In this document: positions 26,002-34,808 of the stretch, piece by piece
Numbering within the stretch: the first letter of the stretch is position 1
Layout: each line of letters starts with the position of its first letter
NCBI GenBank assembly: GCA_009726125.1
Contig: WLIT01000005.1
Location: forward strand, 1-64,000
Origin: Actinomycetota bacterium
GTDB taxonomy: Bacteria > Actinomycetota > Actinomycetes > Nanopelagicales > Nanopelagicaceae
Length of the DNA: 64,000 bases
Reading direction: 5' to 3'
Notes under the pieces: model-generated
Databases searched by the model: none
What the model was told of the DNA's origin: nothing
Seen by the model: the letters and a program-made list of their open reading frames with translations, nothing else
Position numbers and translations under genes: made by a program

Positions 26002-26694
26002 ATGGAACCTATAACTCTCTCAAAAGGCGCTCGCGCATTTATCAGCCCTAGCGATTTAACTTTCGGTTGGGATAATTGCCACCGTTGTTTATGGCTTTAT
26101 TACAACCACCAAGTTAAAGCCCCACTGTTTATGCCGCTTGTTGGCGATCTAGCCGAGATGCAAGAGCAATCATGCATCGGGAAGACTTCAGCAGAGTTAA
26201 ATATAAATATGCCTGAAGGAAAAGTTTTCAAACACGCTGGTTGGGTTGTATCAACACCGATTGAAGTTGATGGCGTTGTTACACCATTTGCGGTCCGCGG
26301 AAAGTATGACTTGTTAATGGAACATCCTGATGGGACATTTGGAATAGTTGACTGTAAATTCCAGTCGAGCCCTAGTGATAAAACAAAGTTTTATGCCGTT
26401 CAACTCGAGGCCTATGCCTTCGCTCTCGAAAATCCAGCAAAAGATGCGCCAATTAAAGTATCTACTGCAGGACTTCTTGTCTGGTCACCAGTAAAAGTTC
26501 GCGGAAATTCTGCCGGCAACTTTGGTCTAGAGCTATCTTGCAACTGGTTTCCAACTGAACGAAGTCCAGAGTTAATCGCATCAAGGCTATCTGATTTCAT
26601 CAAAATGATTACTGGTCCAGTGCCAGAATCAAAAGCGAACTGTGATCAATGCAAATATGTCGAAAGCAGAACCGAAGTCTTAAAGGGAAATTAA
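26002..26694 (+). CDS. PD-(D/E)XK (RecB/Cas4-like) nuclease family protein with four cysteines
   Basis: A 230-residue stand-alone protein with the core signature of the RecB-like nuclease superfamily: G-x-x-D (Asp103), D-x-K (Asp117, Lys119) and a Q-x3-Y motif (Gln134, Tyr138). Cys26-x2-Cys29 near the N-terminus and Cys214-x2-Cys217 near the C-terminus bracket the fold, as in Cas4 and AddB-type nucleases where such cysteines hold an iron-sulfur cluster. No cas gene, CRISPR array or helicase is nearby. AGGAAG precedes the ATG. Likely a DNA repair or defence nuclease; its substrate is unknown. Confidence 0.72.
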   Translation: MEPITLSKGARAFISPSDLTFGWDNCHRCLWLYYNHQVKAPLFMPLVGDLAEMQEQSCIGKTSAELNINMPEGKVFKHAGWVVSTPIEVDGVVTPFAVRGKYDLLMEHPDGTFGIVDCKFQSSPSDKTKFYAVQLEAYAFALENPAKDAPIKVSTAGLLVWSPVKVRGNSAGNFGLELSCNWFPTERSPELIASRLSDFIKMITGPVPESKANCDQCKYVESRTEVLKGN

Positions 26695-26701
26695 CTTAAC
26701 C

Positions 26702-27415
26702 CTATTTTTCCTCTTCGCGCTTCTTCTCTTTAGCCTCTTCGCGCCGTTGCTTCATAAGAATTAGCTTTGCCTCTGATGCATACATATCTACATACTCTTG
26801 GCCAGATAATTGTTGCAGCTTCTCCATAATTTCATTTGTGATTTGGCGAAGAACTTTTAAATCCGAAGTATCACCTGTGTAGTAAAGCGGTTCTCCGAAA
26901 ATCATTTCAACTCGTTGTACCTTTGGAACAACCTTTCCGGTCGGTTGAATTTCAGCAGTGTTAAACATTGCTACCGGAACTATTGCCGCGCCAGATTCAA
27001 TCGCCATCCGTGCTATTCCGGTGCGACCTTTATATAACTTTCCATCTGGTGATCTTGTTCCTTCTGGATAAATTCCGATGCAAGCACCGCCAGCCAGAAG
27101 ATCTAGCCCGGTCAAGAGCGCCGCCTCGCTGCGTCGTCCGCCAGAGCGATCAACTGGAACTTGCCCAAGGGCTATAAAAGTAATCTTCTTAATGAATCCC
27201 TTAATGCCGGGCGATGTGAAGTATTCACTCTTGGCCAAGAAGGTAACTTTTCTAGGGACAACAAGCGGCATAAAAATTGAATCACTAAAAGAGAGATGGT
27301 TTGATGCAATTATTACAGGCCCCGATTGCGGGACATTGCGCAGGCCCGTTACCTTTGGACGAAATAGCAAGGTAAGAATGGGAATCAGGAAGGACTTAAG
27401 CGCTTGATAAATCAC
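26702..27415 (-). CDS. PlsC-type 1-acylglycerol-3-phosphate acyltransferase
   Basis: Acyltransferase of 237 residues with all canonical blocks: NHLSFSD (NHX4D), a central VDRSGGRRS, and YPEGTRSPDG. A short N-terminal hydrophobic stretch would place it at the membrane; the C-terminus is highly charged (EEAKEKKREEEK). The start is a GTG. The same gene is found in the actinobacterial block with ROK kinase, SRPBCC and fadD genes. It is the more canonical of the two PlsC proteins in this window, and so the better candidate for phosphatidate synthesis. Confidence 0.92.
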   Translation of the reverse strand: MIYQALKSFLIPILTLLFRPKVTGLRNVPQSGPVIIASNHLSFSDSIFMPLVVPRKVTFLAKSEYFTSPGIKGFIKKITFIALGQVPVDRSGGRRSEAALLTGLDLLAGGACIGIYPEGTRSPDGKLYKGRTGIARMAIESGAAIVPVAMFNTAEIQPTGKVVPKVQRVEMIFGEPLYYTGDTSDLKVLRQITNEIMEKLQQLSGQEYVDMYASEAKLILMKQRREEAKEKKREEEK

Positions 27416-27460
27416 TGGCTTAATTTATGCCTTATCTGCTTCTTATGACACCATCTGAGC

Positions 27461-28588
27461 GTGAGTAATATCCCAGAAAGTGAGCCCTTACGGCTTTTGG
27501 CGGGTAAAACCGGATTGTTAATGATCCACGGATTCAGAGGTTCGCCAGCTTCGGTTAAACCTTGGGCAATTGCAATGCATGAGAAAGGTTTAACGGTTTC
27601 CGTTCCATTACTTGCAGGCCACGGAACGCATTGGAGTGATTTAAATAAAGTTGATTGGCAAGATTGGTATGACGTTATAGAAAAAGAATTTCTCGACTTG
27701 AAAAAATCCTGCGACCAAGTTTTTGTTGCTGGTTTTTCAATGGGCGGGGCACTTGCCCTTCGCTTATCTCAGATTCGTGGAAGTGAATTAGCTGGCGCAA
27801 TACTTTTAAATGCTTCGATTTACGATGAGCGAAAAAGATTCAAGTTGGTACCTGCGCTCTCGCTATTTCTTCCTTCGATACCTGGTGGTCCTGGTGATGT
27901 TGCAAAACCTGGATCCCCTGCTCACGGTTATGACCGAATTCCATTGCGAGCTTTGAACCAAGTTCGCAAGCTCTGGGAAGTTGTGGAACGTGATCTCTAT
28001 CTCGTCGATCTTCCACTAATGGTCGCATATTCATTGAATGATCATGTCGTTCATCCTGTTTGCAGCGAAACAATAATCGATAACGTTTACTCAACTGATA
28101 TTCGCGAAGTTGTCTTTGAAAAATCTTTCCATAACGTCGCACTAGATTACGATGCAGAGTTATTGAACGAGGAAACTATGGATTTCGTTTTAGATGTTAT
28201 CTCCGGTGAACTTTCGAGAGGCGAATCTATATTCGAATCAGATGAGCGCGAACTTATCAACGCTGAATTTGAGTCGATGGTGTCAGGTTTATCACTCGAT
28301 CAATCTGCGCCCACAACTTACTTAGATGAGTTAGATGCCAGACCTTATGACCCAGAAGGCTTTATCCAACCTAATCCGAAGTTGCCTGCAGCCGATCAAA
28401 CTTCTCGCTTCGCATTACTCGGAATAGTTGGTGGCGGCTCATACCTGCTCTTTGTAATGTCCACCGGAATTGATTTATTAGGAATGGGACCGTGGCCTGG
28501 AGTTCTCGGCTTCATTGGTGGAATTGCAACTTACATCTGGAAATCCGCAAGGCCTGAAGATGATTTCGGAGATGGTGTAGAACTTTAA
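27461..28588 (+). CDS. Alpha/beta hydrolase (carboxylesterase-like) with C-terminal membrane segments
   Basis: The first 250 residues form an alpha/beta hydrolase: HGFRGSPAS oxyanion region, nucleophile elbow GFSMGG (Ser near 92), an Asp in SLNDHVVHP and a His in FHNVALDYD. This is close to bacterial monoacylglycerol lipase/carboxylesterases. A linker of about 60 acidic residues is followed by two hydrophobic stretches at about 315-360, so the enzyme is probably anchored at the membrane by its C-terminus, which most esterases of this group lack. GTG start. Its stop shares TTAA with the convergent kinase gene. Confidence 0.85.
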   Translation: MSNIPESEPLRLLAGKTGLLMIHGFRGSPASVKPWAIAMHEKGLTVSVPLLAGHGTHWSDLNKVDWQDWYDVIEKEFLDLKKSCDQVFVAGFSMGGALALRLSQIRGSELAGAILLNASIYDERKRFKLVPALSLFLPSIPGGPGDVAKPGSPAHGYDRIPLRALNQVRKLWEVVERDLYLVDLPLMVAYSLNDHVVHPVCSETIIDNVYSTDIREVVFEKSFHNVALDYDAELLNEETMDFVLDVISGELSRGESIFESDERELINAEFESMVSGLSLDQSAPTTYLDELDARPYDPEGFIQPNPKLPAADQTSRFALLGIVGGGSYLLFVMSTGIDLLGMGPWPGVLGFIGGIATYIWKSARPEDDFGDGVEL

Positions 28589-29538
28589 TTCCGAGCTAGA
28601 TCTGCAGCCCCAACTAGTCCTGCATCATTACCGAGTTTTGCGGCAACAATTTCGGGAACCGGATGTTTACCAACGAATGGCATTACGCGCATCATCGCTT
28701 TTCTTGCCGGTTCTAATAATAATTCGCCAGCGTCAACAACTCCGCCGCCGATAACAACTATTGACGGATCAAAGAGCATAGATAAGGTTGCGATTCCAGC
28801 GCCGAGCCAATCCCCTGTTGTTGCAAGGGCGCCAATTGCAATTTCATCACCATCTCGCGCTGCATCAGTTATGTGGCCACCCATTAGTCCTTCGATTGTT
28901 CCGTTACCTCGCGCCAATAACTCCTTAGCACCAGCCGAATTATTCGAGATCGCTTCACGTGCATGACGCATTAACGCTGAACCAGATGCGTAACGTTCAA
29001 AGCAACCGTTAATACCGCAGCCACATAGTTCACCATTTGGAACCACTCGCATATGACCAAATTCCGCACCAGTTCCATTTGCGCCACGAAGTGGCTGGCC
29101 ATTAACAATTGCTGCCCCACCAATTCCTGTTCCGACAGTAACCATAATTACATTTTCTAAGCCTTTACCAGCGCCATATACCCGCTCCGCCCAGGCTGCG
29201 CTATTTGCATCATTTTCGACAACTGTTTTAACGCCACATAGTTTAAGAAGCGCGCTTGCAATATTTACGCCATCCCAATCTTTAATGTTTGGTGCACCAA
29301 GCATTGTCGCGCGATCTGATGAAACTAATCCAGCGGCAGAAATTCCAACGTGATCGACTTTGTGAGTTGTTAATAGTTCCAAAATTACTTCAGCAATACT
29401 TTGATTTAACTCGTGGCCACCAGCTTTAGGCGTATCTTTTCTAAAGGTACGAAGAATGTTGCCACTTTGATCTACAACACCGCCAAGAACTTTGGTGCCA
29501 CCAATATCAATTCCAATGGCTAGGTCTGAATTTACCAA
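28585..29538 (-). CDS. ROK family glucokinase
   Basis: Sugar kinase of 317 residues. ATP-binding DIGGTK is at the N-terminus, the catalytic Asp is in ENDANSAA, and the zinc-binding C-G-C-G-x2-G-C-x-E block (CGCGINGCFE) with upstream EFGH is complete, all typical of ROK glucokinases (ppgk/glcK type). The start is a TTG directly before the first strand. In Actinobacteria this gene commonly neighbours the SRPBCC and fadD genes as here. Glucose is the likely substrate but other hexoses are possible. Confidence 0.9.
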   Translation of the reverse strand: MVNSDLAIGIDIGGTKVLGGVVDQSGNILRTFRKDTPKAGGHELNQSIAEVILELLTTHKVDHVGISAAGLVSSDRATMLGAPNIKDWDGVNIASALLKLCGVKTVVENDANSAAWAERVYGAGKGLENVIMVTVGTGIGGAAIVNGQPLRGANGTGAEFGHMRVVPNGELCGCGINGCFERYASGSALMRHAREAISNNSAGAKELLARGNGTIEGLMGGHITDAARDGDEIAIGALATTGDWLGAGIATLSMLFDPSIVVIGGGVVDAGELLLEPARKAMMRVMPFVGKHPVPEIVAAKLGNDAGLVGAADLARN

Positions 29539-29544
29539 ATTAGA

Positions 29545-29982
29545 TTAACTCTCTAGTTTTGCTTTTAATTGGTTGAGTGCAAGGTCAATTGTTGAACGCT
29601 CAGCCTTCTGTCGCATCATCGCAGGTACTGGCATAGAAAGTGCAACGGTTAATTCGTAAGTAACTGTCGTGGTGTCATCACCATTATCAATCAATTTATA
29701 GGCACCGGTCATCTCGGTTAAGAGATCAGCGCCATCTAATTCAAAGGTAATTTCGGCTGGCGCCTTGCTCCAGTCGTAATCGAGGATTACCCGATCCTTC
29801 ATGACCCCAGCATCAATTGAAATCTTTGCCTTTGTTGCGCGCCCAGTTTCATCACTGGCCTGAACTTCAACGCTCTTTATTGCAGTCGACCAGGTTGGAT
29901 AACTTGCAAGGTCGGTTAGGACTCCAGCTACATCGGTAATTGGGGCTTCAATTGTTATCGAATTCTCAGAAATATCGCTCAT
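29545..29982 (-). CDS. SRPBCC family (polyketide cyclase/START-like) protein
   Basis: A 145-residue helix-grip protein. The start NSITIEAPITDVAGVLTD and YPTWSTAIKSVEV segments are typical of SRPBCC domains that bind hydrophobic ligands. It sits between the kinase and the divergent fadD gene, matching Rv2185c in the Mycobacterium order. Function is unknown; a lipid-binding role related to the neighbouring acyl-CoA ligase and PimB-like enzyme is possible. It is followed by the kinase gene after 6 bases. Confidence 0.85.
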   Translation of the reverse strand: MSDISENSITIEAPITDVAGVLTDLASYPTWSTAIKSVEVQASDETGRATKAKISIDAGVMKDRVILDYDWSKAPAEITFELDGADLLTEMTGAYKLIDNGDDTTTVTYELTVALSMPVPAMMRQKAERSTIDLALNQLKAKLES

Positions 29983-30042
29983 GCCTAAACTTTACCCAAA
30001 ATATCTTCCGAAAATACCTACCTCGGCGATAACCTTCGGTTT

Positions 30043-31827
30043 ATGGATCAATACACCGTCCCAGCAATCGTCCCGCCAGCAACCAAAGGCAATCTCTCCG
30101 ACTTAGTCGCTGATCGCGCCGCAAATGAGCCAAATCGCATCACGCTATCTCGGCCACTTGGCCAAGGTTGGCAAGGCGTAAGCGCTAAAGAGTTTGATAG
30201 TGAAGTTCGTGCGGTGGCAAAAGGCTTAATCGCGGCAAACATTAACGTTGGTGATCGAATCGCAATCATGGCTAAGACTCGTTATGAGTGGACGATCTTA
30301 GATTTCGCAATTTGGTATGCCGGAGGCGTTTCAGTTCCAATTTATGAAACATCTAGTGCGGAACAAGTCGAATGGATTCTTGCGGATTCTGGAGCTGTTG
30401 CAATTATTGTTGAAACTCCGCAACATCGTGAGCTTGTAAATTCCGTAATCACACCTGCATGTAAAAATATTTGGACAATTACTGATGGTGCACTTGATGA
30501 AATAACTAATTTGGGAAGCAAGATTTCCGACAATGAAGTTGAAACCCGTAGAAATCAACCGAAACCAGAATCACTTGCAACTTTAATTTATACCTCGGGT
30601 ACAACTGGAAAACCAAAGGGTGTTCAACTTACCCATGGAAACTTTTTATCGGAATGCGGCAATGTCGTTCAAGCCCTTAGTGATCTTTTCTTGAAGCCCG
30701 GTGGTTCAACACTTCTATTCCTTCCAGTTGCTCACGTCTTTGGACGCATGGTTCAAGTTGGCTCAATAACTGCTGGTCTACACCTGGCCCACAGCGGTGA
30801 TATCACCAGACTTGCCGCTGATCTCGGGACATTCAAACCAACATTCGTCCTTGCGGTCCCAAGAATCTTTGAAAAAATTTACAATGGCGCTGAAGCCAAA
30901 GCAGAAGCTGCCGGCAAAGGTGCAATCTTCCGCAAAGCGGCAGATGTGGCGATTGCATATAGCGAAGCGCAAGATTCAAAAGAGAAGAACGTTGGACTTA
31001 TCTTGAAGCATGCAATCTTCGACAAGCTCGTTTATTCCAAGATTAGAGCTGGAATGGGCGGACGTGTTGAGGCTGCGATTTCTGGAGGCGCTCCACTTGG
31101 AGCTCGCTTGGGACACTTCTACCGTGGTGCCGGAGTAAATATTTTAGAAGGCTACGGGCTAACCGAAACAACTGCAGCTGCAACGGTAAATCTTACCTCT
31201 GCACAAAAGATTGGATCTGTGGGGCGGCCGATTCCTGGAACGACAATAAAAATCGCCGAAGATGGCGAAGTTCTAATTAAAGGCGCAGTTGTAATGACCG
31301 GGTATTGGCAGAACGATGCAGCTAATAATGAAGTTTACACAAGTGATGGTTTCTTTAAGAGTGGCGATCTTGGAACCATCGATCATCAAGGATTCCTTGC
31401 AATTGTGGGCCGCAAGAAAGAAATTATTGTCACTTCTGGCGGTAAGAATGTTGCACCGGCAGTTTTGGAAGATCGGGTTCGTTCACATCCGCTTGTAAGT
31501 CAATGCATGGTTGTCGGAGATAACAAGCCATTCATTGCCGCCCTAGTAACGATTGATCCTGATTCAATAAAAAATTGGATAGTTGCAAATAAAAAAGAGG
31601 GCGCAACTGTTGAAACACTTACGAAAGACCCAGATTTAATTGCAGTAATTCAAACTGCAGTTGATGAGGCTAATAAAGCCGTTAGTCGTGCGGAATCAAT
31701 TCGAAAGTTCACAATCTTGGCTACTGATTTCACAATTGCTGGTGGCCAATTAACAGCCAAACTTTCCATGAAACGACATGTTGTCGGCCAGGAATTTGCA
31801 GAGGAAATCGAAGCTCTCTTTACGTGA
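30043..31827 (+). CDS. Long-chain fatty acid-CoA ligase (FadD15-like)
   Basis: AMP-forming acyl-CoA synthetase, 594 residues. The P-loop-like YTSGTTGKPKGV (about 184-195), GYGLTETT, SGDLG and VGRKKEIIVTSGGKN motifs are all visible, with the C-terminal catalytic Lys region near LSMKRH. The position next to a pimB-like gene matches fadD15 (Rv2187). It activates fatty acids for degradation or lipid assembly. It overlaps the next regulator gene by 4 bases (GTGA), so the two are co-translated. Confidence 0.92.
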   Translation: MDQYTVPAIVPPATKGNLSDLVADRAANEPNRITLSRPLGQGWQGVSAKEFDSEVRAVAKGLIAANINVGDRIAIMAKTRYEWTILDFAIWYAGGVSVPIYETSSAEQVEWILADSGAVAIIVETPQHRELVNSVITPACKNIWTITDGALDEITNLGSKISDNEVETRRNQPKPESLATLIYTSGTTGKPKGVQLTHGNFLSECGNVVQALSDLFLKPGGSTLLFLPVAHVFGRMVQVGSITAGLHLAHSGDITRLAADLGTFKPTFVLAVPRIFEKIYNGAEAKAEAAGKGAIFRKAADVAIAYSEAQDSKEKNVGLILKHAIFDKLVYSKIRAGMGGRVEAAISGGAPLGARLGHFYRGAGVNILEGYGLTETTAAATVNLTSAQKIGSVGRPIPGTTIKIAEDGEVLIKGAVVMTGYWQNDAANNEVYTSDGFFKSGDLGTIDHQGFLAIVGRKKEIIVTSGGKNVAPAVLEDRVRSHPLVSQCMVVGDNKPFIAALVTIDPDSIKNWIVANKKEGATVETLTKDPDLIAVIQTAVDEANKAVSRAESIRKFTILATDFTIAGGQLTAKLSMKRHVVGQEFAEEIEALFT

Positions 31828-32372
31828 AAACCGCTCGTGATTTACACGACGACATAAGCGAAGAGCTTTCGGCAATCTGCAATATTTTAGATTCTTTAGC
31901 AGGAAGAGCAGATTCATCCCCTGATGATCGAGGCAAATTTCGCACGATTCGAAACCAGGTAACTAAACTCTGCGACCTACTGAGTGCGGATATTCCATTA
32001 ATCGCAGAAAAATCCAAGACCGTATTCTCGATTGAAATTCGCAAGGCAATTTCCGAAATAAATAACTCGCTCGATGGTTTTGGTGAGCTTGGCGGAACGC
32101 TCACGGATTTACGAAGTAATTTGAATTTTCCTAAGTATTTTCTCGATGAATCTGGCAAGAATCAGAGAGTACTTACTCCACTAACTAAACGTGAACGTGA
32201 AGTTCTACTCCTGTTACCTCGGGGCATAACAGCCAAGGCAATGGCGAGTGAACTTTTCTTAACCGAAGCAACAATCAAAAGTCACTTAGCTTCCATCTAC
32301 CAAAAATTCGAAGTTGTAAATCGCACTCAAGCTATTGCTATTGGGATAGAGAATAAACTTTTAGCCTTTTAA
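31824..32372 (+). CDS. LuxR-type transcriptional regulator with histidine-kinase-like N-terminus
   Basis: A 182-residue protein. The C-terminal 65 residues form a clear GerE/LuxR helix-turn-helix (LTKREREVLLLL..., ATIKSHLASIYQKF). The N-terminus starts with ARDLHDDISEELSAI, which looks like the H-box of HisKA_3 kinases (pattern LHDx3-4L, here His8), followed by a helical stretch that could form a dimerisation hairpin; no ATPase or receiver domain is visible. Overlap with fadD by 4 bases suggests control of fatty acid use. The kinase-like reading of the N-terminus is tentative. Confidence 0.75.
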   Translation: MKTARDLHDDISEELSAICNILDSLAGRADSSPDDRGKFRTIRNQVTKLCDLLSADIPLIAEKSKTVFSIEIRKAISEINNSLDGFGELGGTLTDLRSNLNFPKYFLDESGKNQRVLTPLTKREREVLLLLPRGITAKAMASELFLTEATIKSHLASIYQKFEVVNRTQAIAIGIENKLLAF

Positions 32373-33512
32373 AACTTCTGCGAATTTATTACCCCATAAA
32401 TCCCAATTCCAACTATTGACCGCCCAAATACGGCCACTCGCACCAAATTCTTTAGCTTTGGTTGTATTCGAGAGAAGTTCTATACATGCATCCGCTATGT
32501 CATCAACGCTTCTTCCATCTACAACTAACCCAGTCTTACCTATTTGAACTGCATCTGGCGCGCCACCTGAATCCCCAGCAATTACCGGAAGTCCACATGA
32601 TCCAGCCTCTAAATAAACAATTCCTAGACCTTCGACCTCCAATCCTGCAAGCCTTGATCTGGAAGGCGAAACGAAGACATCACCAAGCAGGATATGTTTT
32701 GGAAGTTGGTCGTAAGTAATACGCCCAAGCATTTGCACATCATTTACCAGATGAAGTTTTGCAATCTCTCGCTTTAAAAACTTTTCGCGTGGTCCACTAC
32801 CAATTATCAGAAGCAGAGCATCTGGAATGGCCTTCTTTATTATTGGCATGGCCGCTATTAATTTGTCTTGCCCTTTGCGGTGAACCAGACGGCCGACACA
32901 AATTAGGGTCGGGCGATTACCGATGTGGTATTTAGTTAGCAAATCTGCTGGCTTGGCTCCAGGGATAAAGAATTGCGTTGAAATTCCAGGAGCGATTTGT
33001 ACGAGCGAAACTCGCTCTCCAACTGATTTCGATATTGCAGATTTAGTAAATTCTCCAAGGTAGGTAAGAACATCACAAGAGTTGCCGATCCTTCGCATTG
33101 CTAAGTTGAAGGGTGGAACTTTCGCCCACCAGACTTCGTGCCCATGAGTTAGCGCAACGATTCGCGTGGCTCCAGCCTTGCGTAGGTTTGGCGCCATTAA
33201 AGCTAGCGGCGCCGATGCGCCGAACCAGATTATCTTTGCATTATGAACTTTCATAATTCGCTTGATCGAACTTATAACTCTTGGAGTTGGTAACAATATT
33301 TTTGAGCGGTCGCGATAAATTACGACACCAAATTTATCCTGCAATCTCAGATCAAATGTGGAGTCTCCAGCTTGCGAAGAGGTGTAAATCGCGATCTGTG
33401 AACCATCTAATTTTTCAAGTAATCCAAGAATAAAGGTTTCAATGCCGCCAGATCTTGGTCCCAAATCATTGGTGACGAGAAGAATCTTGCGGTCATTAGA
33501 TTCGGCGGGCAC
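32361..33512 (-). CDS. GT4 glycosyltransferase, PimB-like mannosyltransferase
   Basis: Glycosyltransferase of family 4 (GT-B fold), 383 residues. N-terminal TNDLGPRSGGIETF is the acceptor-site glycine loop of the PimA/PimB group, and the C-terminal EVEGLGIVYLEA carries the E-x7-E donor site. Gene order with an NlpC/P60 peptidase and a fadD matches pimB (Rv2188c), which adds the second mannose of phosphatidylinositol mannosides. GTG start; overlaps the peptidase gene by 17 bases and the convergent LuxR gene by 12. Without other PIM genes here the acceptor remains inferred. Confidence 0.83.
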   Translation of the reverse strand: MPAESNDRKILLVTNDLGPRSGGIETFILGLLEKLDGSQIAIYTSSQAGDSTFDLRLQDKFGVVIYRDRSKILLPTPRVISSIKRIMKVHNAKIIWFGASAPLALMAPNLRKAGATRIVALTHGHEVWWAKVPPFNLAMRRIGNSCDVLTYLGEFTKSAISKSVGERVSLVQIAPGISTQFFIPGAKPADLLTKYHIGNRPTLICVGRLVHRKGQDKLIAAMPIIKKAIPDALLLIIGSGPREKFLKREIAKLHLVNDVQMLGRITYDQLPKHILLGDVFVSPSRSRLAGLEVEGLGIVYLEAGSCGLPVIAGDSGGAPDAVQIGKTGLVVDGRSVDDIADACIELLSNTTKAKEFGASGRIWAVNSWNWDLWGNKFAEVLKG

Positions 33513-34515
33513 CGTAGTAACTTAGTGAACCAAAGTTTGGTGTAAATGTTGCAATCTTTACTCGAGAACCAGGTTTAGGTGCATTCACCATTTGCCTCTT
33601 TCCAATATAAATACCTACGTGCGAGATATATCGGTTACGGCCAAAGAAGACTAAATCTCCTGGCTTCAATTGATTTAGTGCAACGCCCCTGCCATATTTT
33701 GCTTGAGCGGCTGCAGAATGGGGCAACGAAACTCCAGCTGCACCGAAGGCTCTCATTGTTAATCCGCTGCAATCCCAGAGCGTTGGTCCTGCTGCTCCAT
33801 AAACATATCGATCGCCTATTTGTTTAATTGAGAAACGAAGAGCAATTGAACCACGACCAGAACCAAGATTTGATTTTGCGGCAAGCGCTTTAGATGCTCT
33901 CTGATCCGCATTTTCGGCATCCTCATTCAATTTTAGCAACCGTGCGCGCTCGGCTTTTGAAAGTGAATTAAGTAATTTCTCTGCTGCTGCTAACTTATCC
34001 TTCACTGCCTTTTCTTGCGCCAGATATCTATCTTGCGCCCTCTTTGCCAGAGTTAACTTGTCATTTACCGTCAATGAAGTTGCAGTCAATCTCTGTTTAG
34101 CAACACTATATTTCTTGAGCGCTAATGATTGTTTCCTTGTTACAGACTCTAGAGATCCTGCTGCTGCGAGGAAGAGTCCTGGGTCTGATGAAAAAAGTAG
34201 TTCAAGGCTGCGACTCATTGATCCATTTTTATATTGTTCACTCGCAATCGCGCCAAGCGAGTTCTTAAACTTTGCAACTGTCGCTGCATCAGCGGCAACT
34301 TGGCGTTGTACCGATTGCAGCTTTCGAGTCAAAGAGGCGTATTCAACTTTCGCCGCCTGCGCTGCCTCTCCTGCAGTTGCTGCCTGTTCTTGCAAAATTC
34401 GAATCTTGGTCCGAACCTCATTTAGCGAGGGCGCAGCGCTCGCCGTTGAAATAGGGAGCAGCGATAGCGCCAATGCCGCGCTAAGAATCTGCGCAGCCAA
34501 CTTGAGCAATTTCAT
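33496..34515 (-). CDS. Secreted NlpC/P60 cell-wall peptidase
   Basis: Peptidoglycan hydrolase cleaving stem peptides. From ATG 34515 (339 residues) a signal peptide is evident (KLLKLAAQILSAALALSLLPISTASA), then a long coiled coil to about residue 215 and a C-terminal NlpC/P60 domain with WDCSGL (Cys249), SHVGIYIG (His299) and an Asn (311) where the third residue, often His, is found. The track start (TTG 34551) adds 12 residues before the signal peptide and is less likely. Matches Rv2190c-type RipA-like proteins in order. The coiled coil suggests autoinhibition or docking to a divisome partner. Confidence 0.92.
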   Translation of the reverse strand: MKLLKLAAQILSAALALSLLPISTASAAPSLNEVRTKIRILQEQAATAGEAAQAAKVEYASLTRKLQSVQRQVAADAATVAKFKNSLGAIASEQYKNGSMSRSLELLFSSDPGLFLAAAGSLESVTRKQSLALKKYSVAKQRLTATSLTVNDKLTLAKRAQDRYLAQEKAVKDKLAAAEKLLNSLSKAERARLLKLNEDAENADQRASKALAAKSNLGSGRGSIALRFSIKQIGDRYVYGAAGPTLWDCSGLTMRAFGAAGVSLPHSAAAQAKYGRGVALNQLKPGDLVFFGRNRYISHVGIYIGKRQMVNAPKPGSRVKIATFTPNFGSLSYYGARRI

Positions 34516-34589
34516 TCGAGAAGGGTAACCAGTGGGCGCACCCGAGTTCAAATATTTCGGAGATTTACGCCTGTTTTAGGCGGGTACGA

Positions 34590-34766
34590 CTAATTTACAT
34601 AGCGAAGTGGCGGGACTAACCCTTTCGCAGAGAGAACCGAGAGCGCTGTAATTTGGTTATTTGAAATTTCACTTGCTGGAGCAGCAGTGATATTTAGAAG
34701 TACTGATACAACGCAATCATCACAAGAGATGTCGCGCATGGTGCAGGTCTGGCAATCGATGATCAT
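34590..34766 (-). CDS. Small four-cysteine protein, conserved actinobacterial type
   Basis: A 58-residue product from ATG 34766; the track starts at a GTG 10 codons upstream. The N-terminus holds the pattern CX2CX6CX2C (DCQTC ... SCDDCVV), which could bind zinc or an iron-sulfur cluster, and the C-terminus ends with GLVPPLRYV. I recall similar short proteins in Actinobacteria beside NlpC or reductase genes, without a known function. It is divergent from the RibD-like gene, with a TATCAT hexamer 7 bases before the ATG that would suit a leaderless message. Confidence 0.62.
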   Translation of the reverse strand: MIIDCQTCTMRDISCDDCVVSVLLNITAAPASEISNNQITALSVLSAKGLVPPLRYVN

Positions 34767-34808
34767 GTCAAGAATGATAAATCTGACCACTGACACTACG
34801 GTTTGCTC

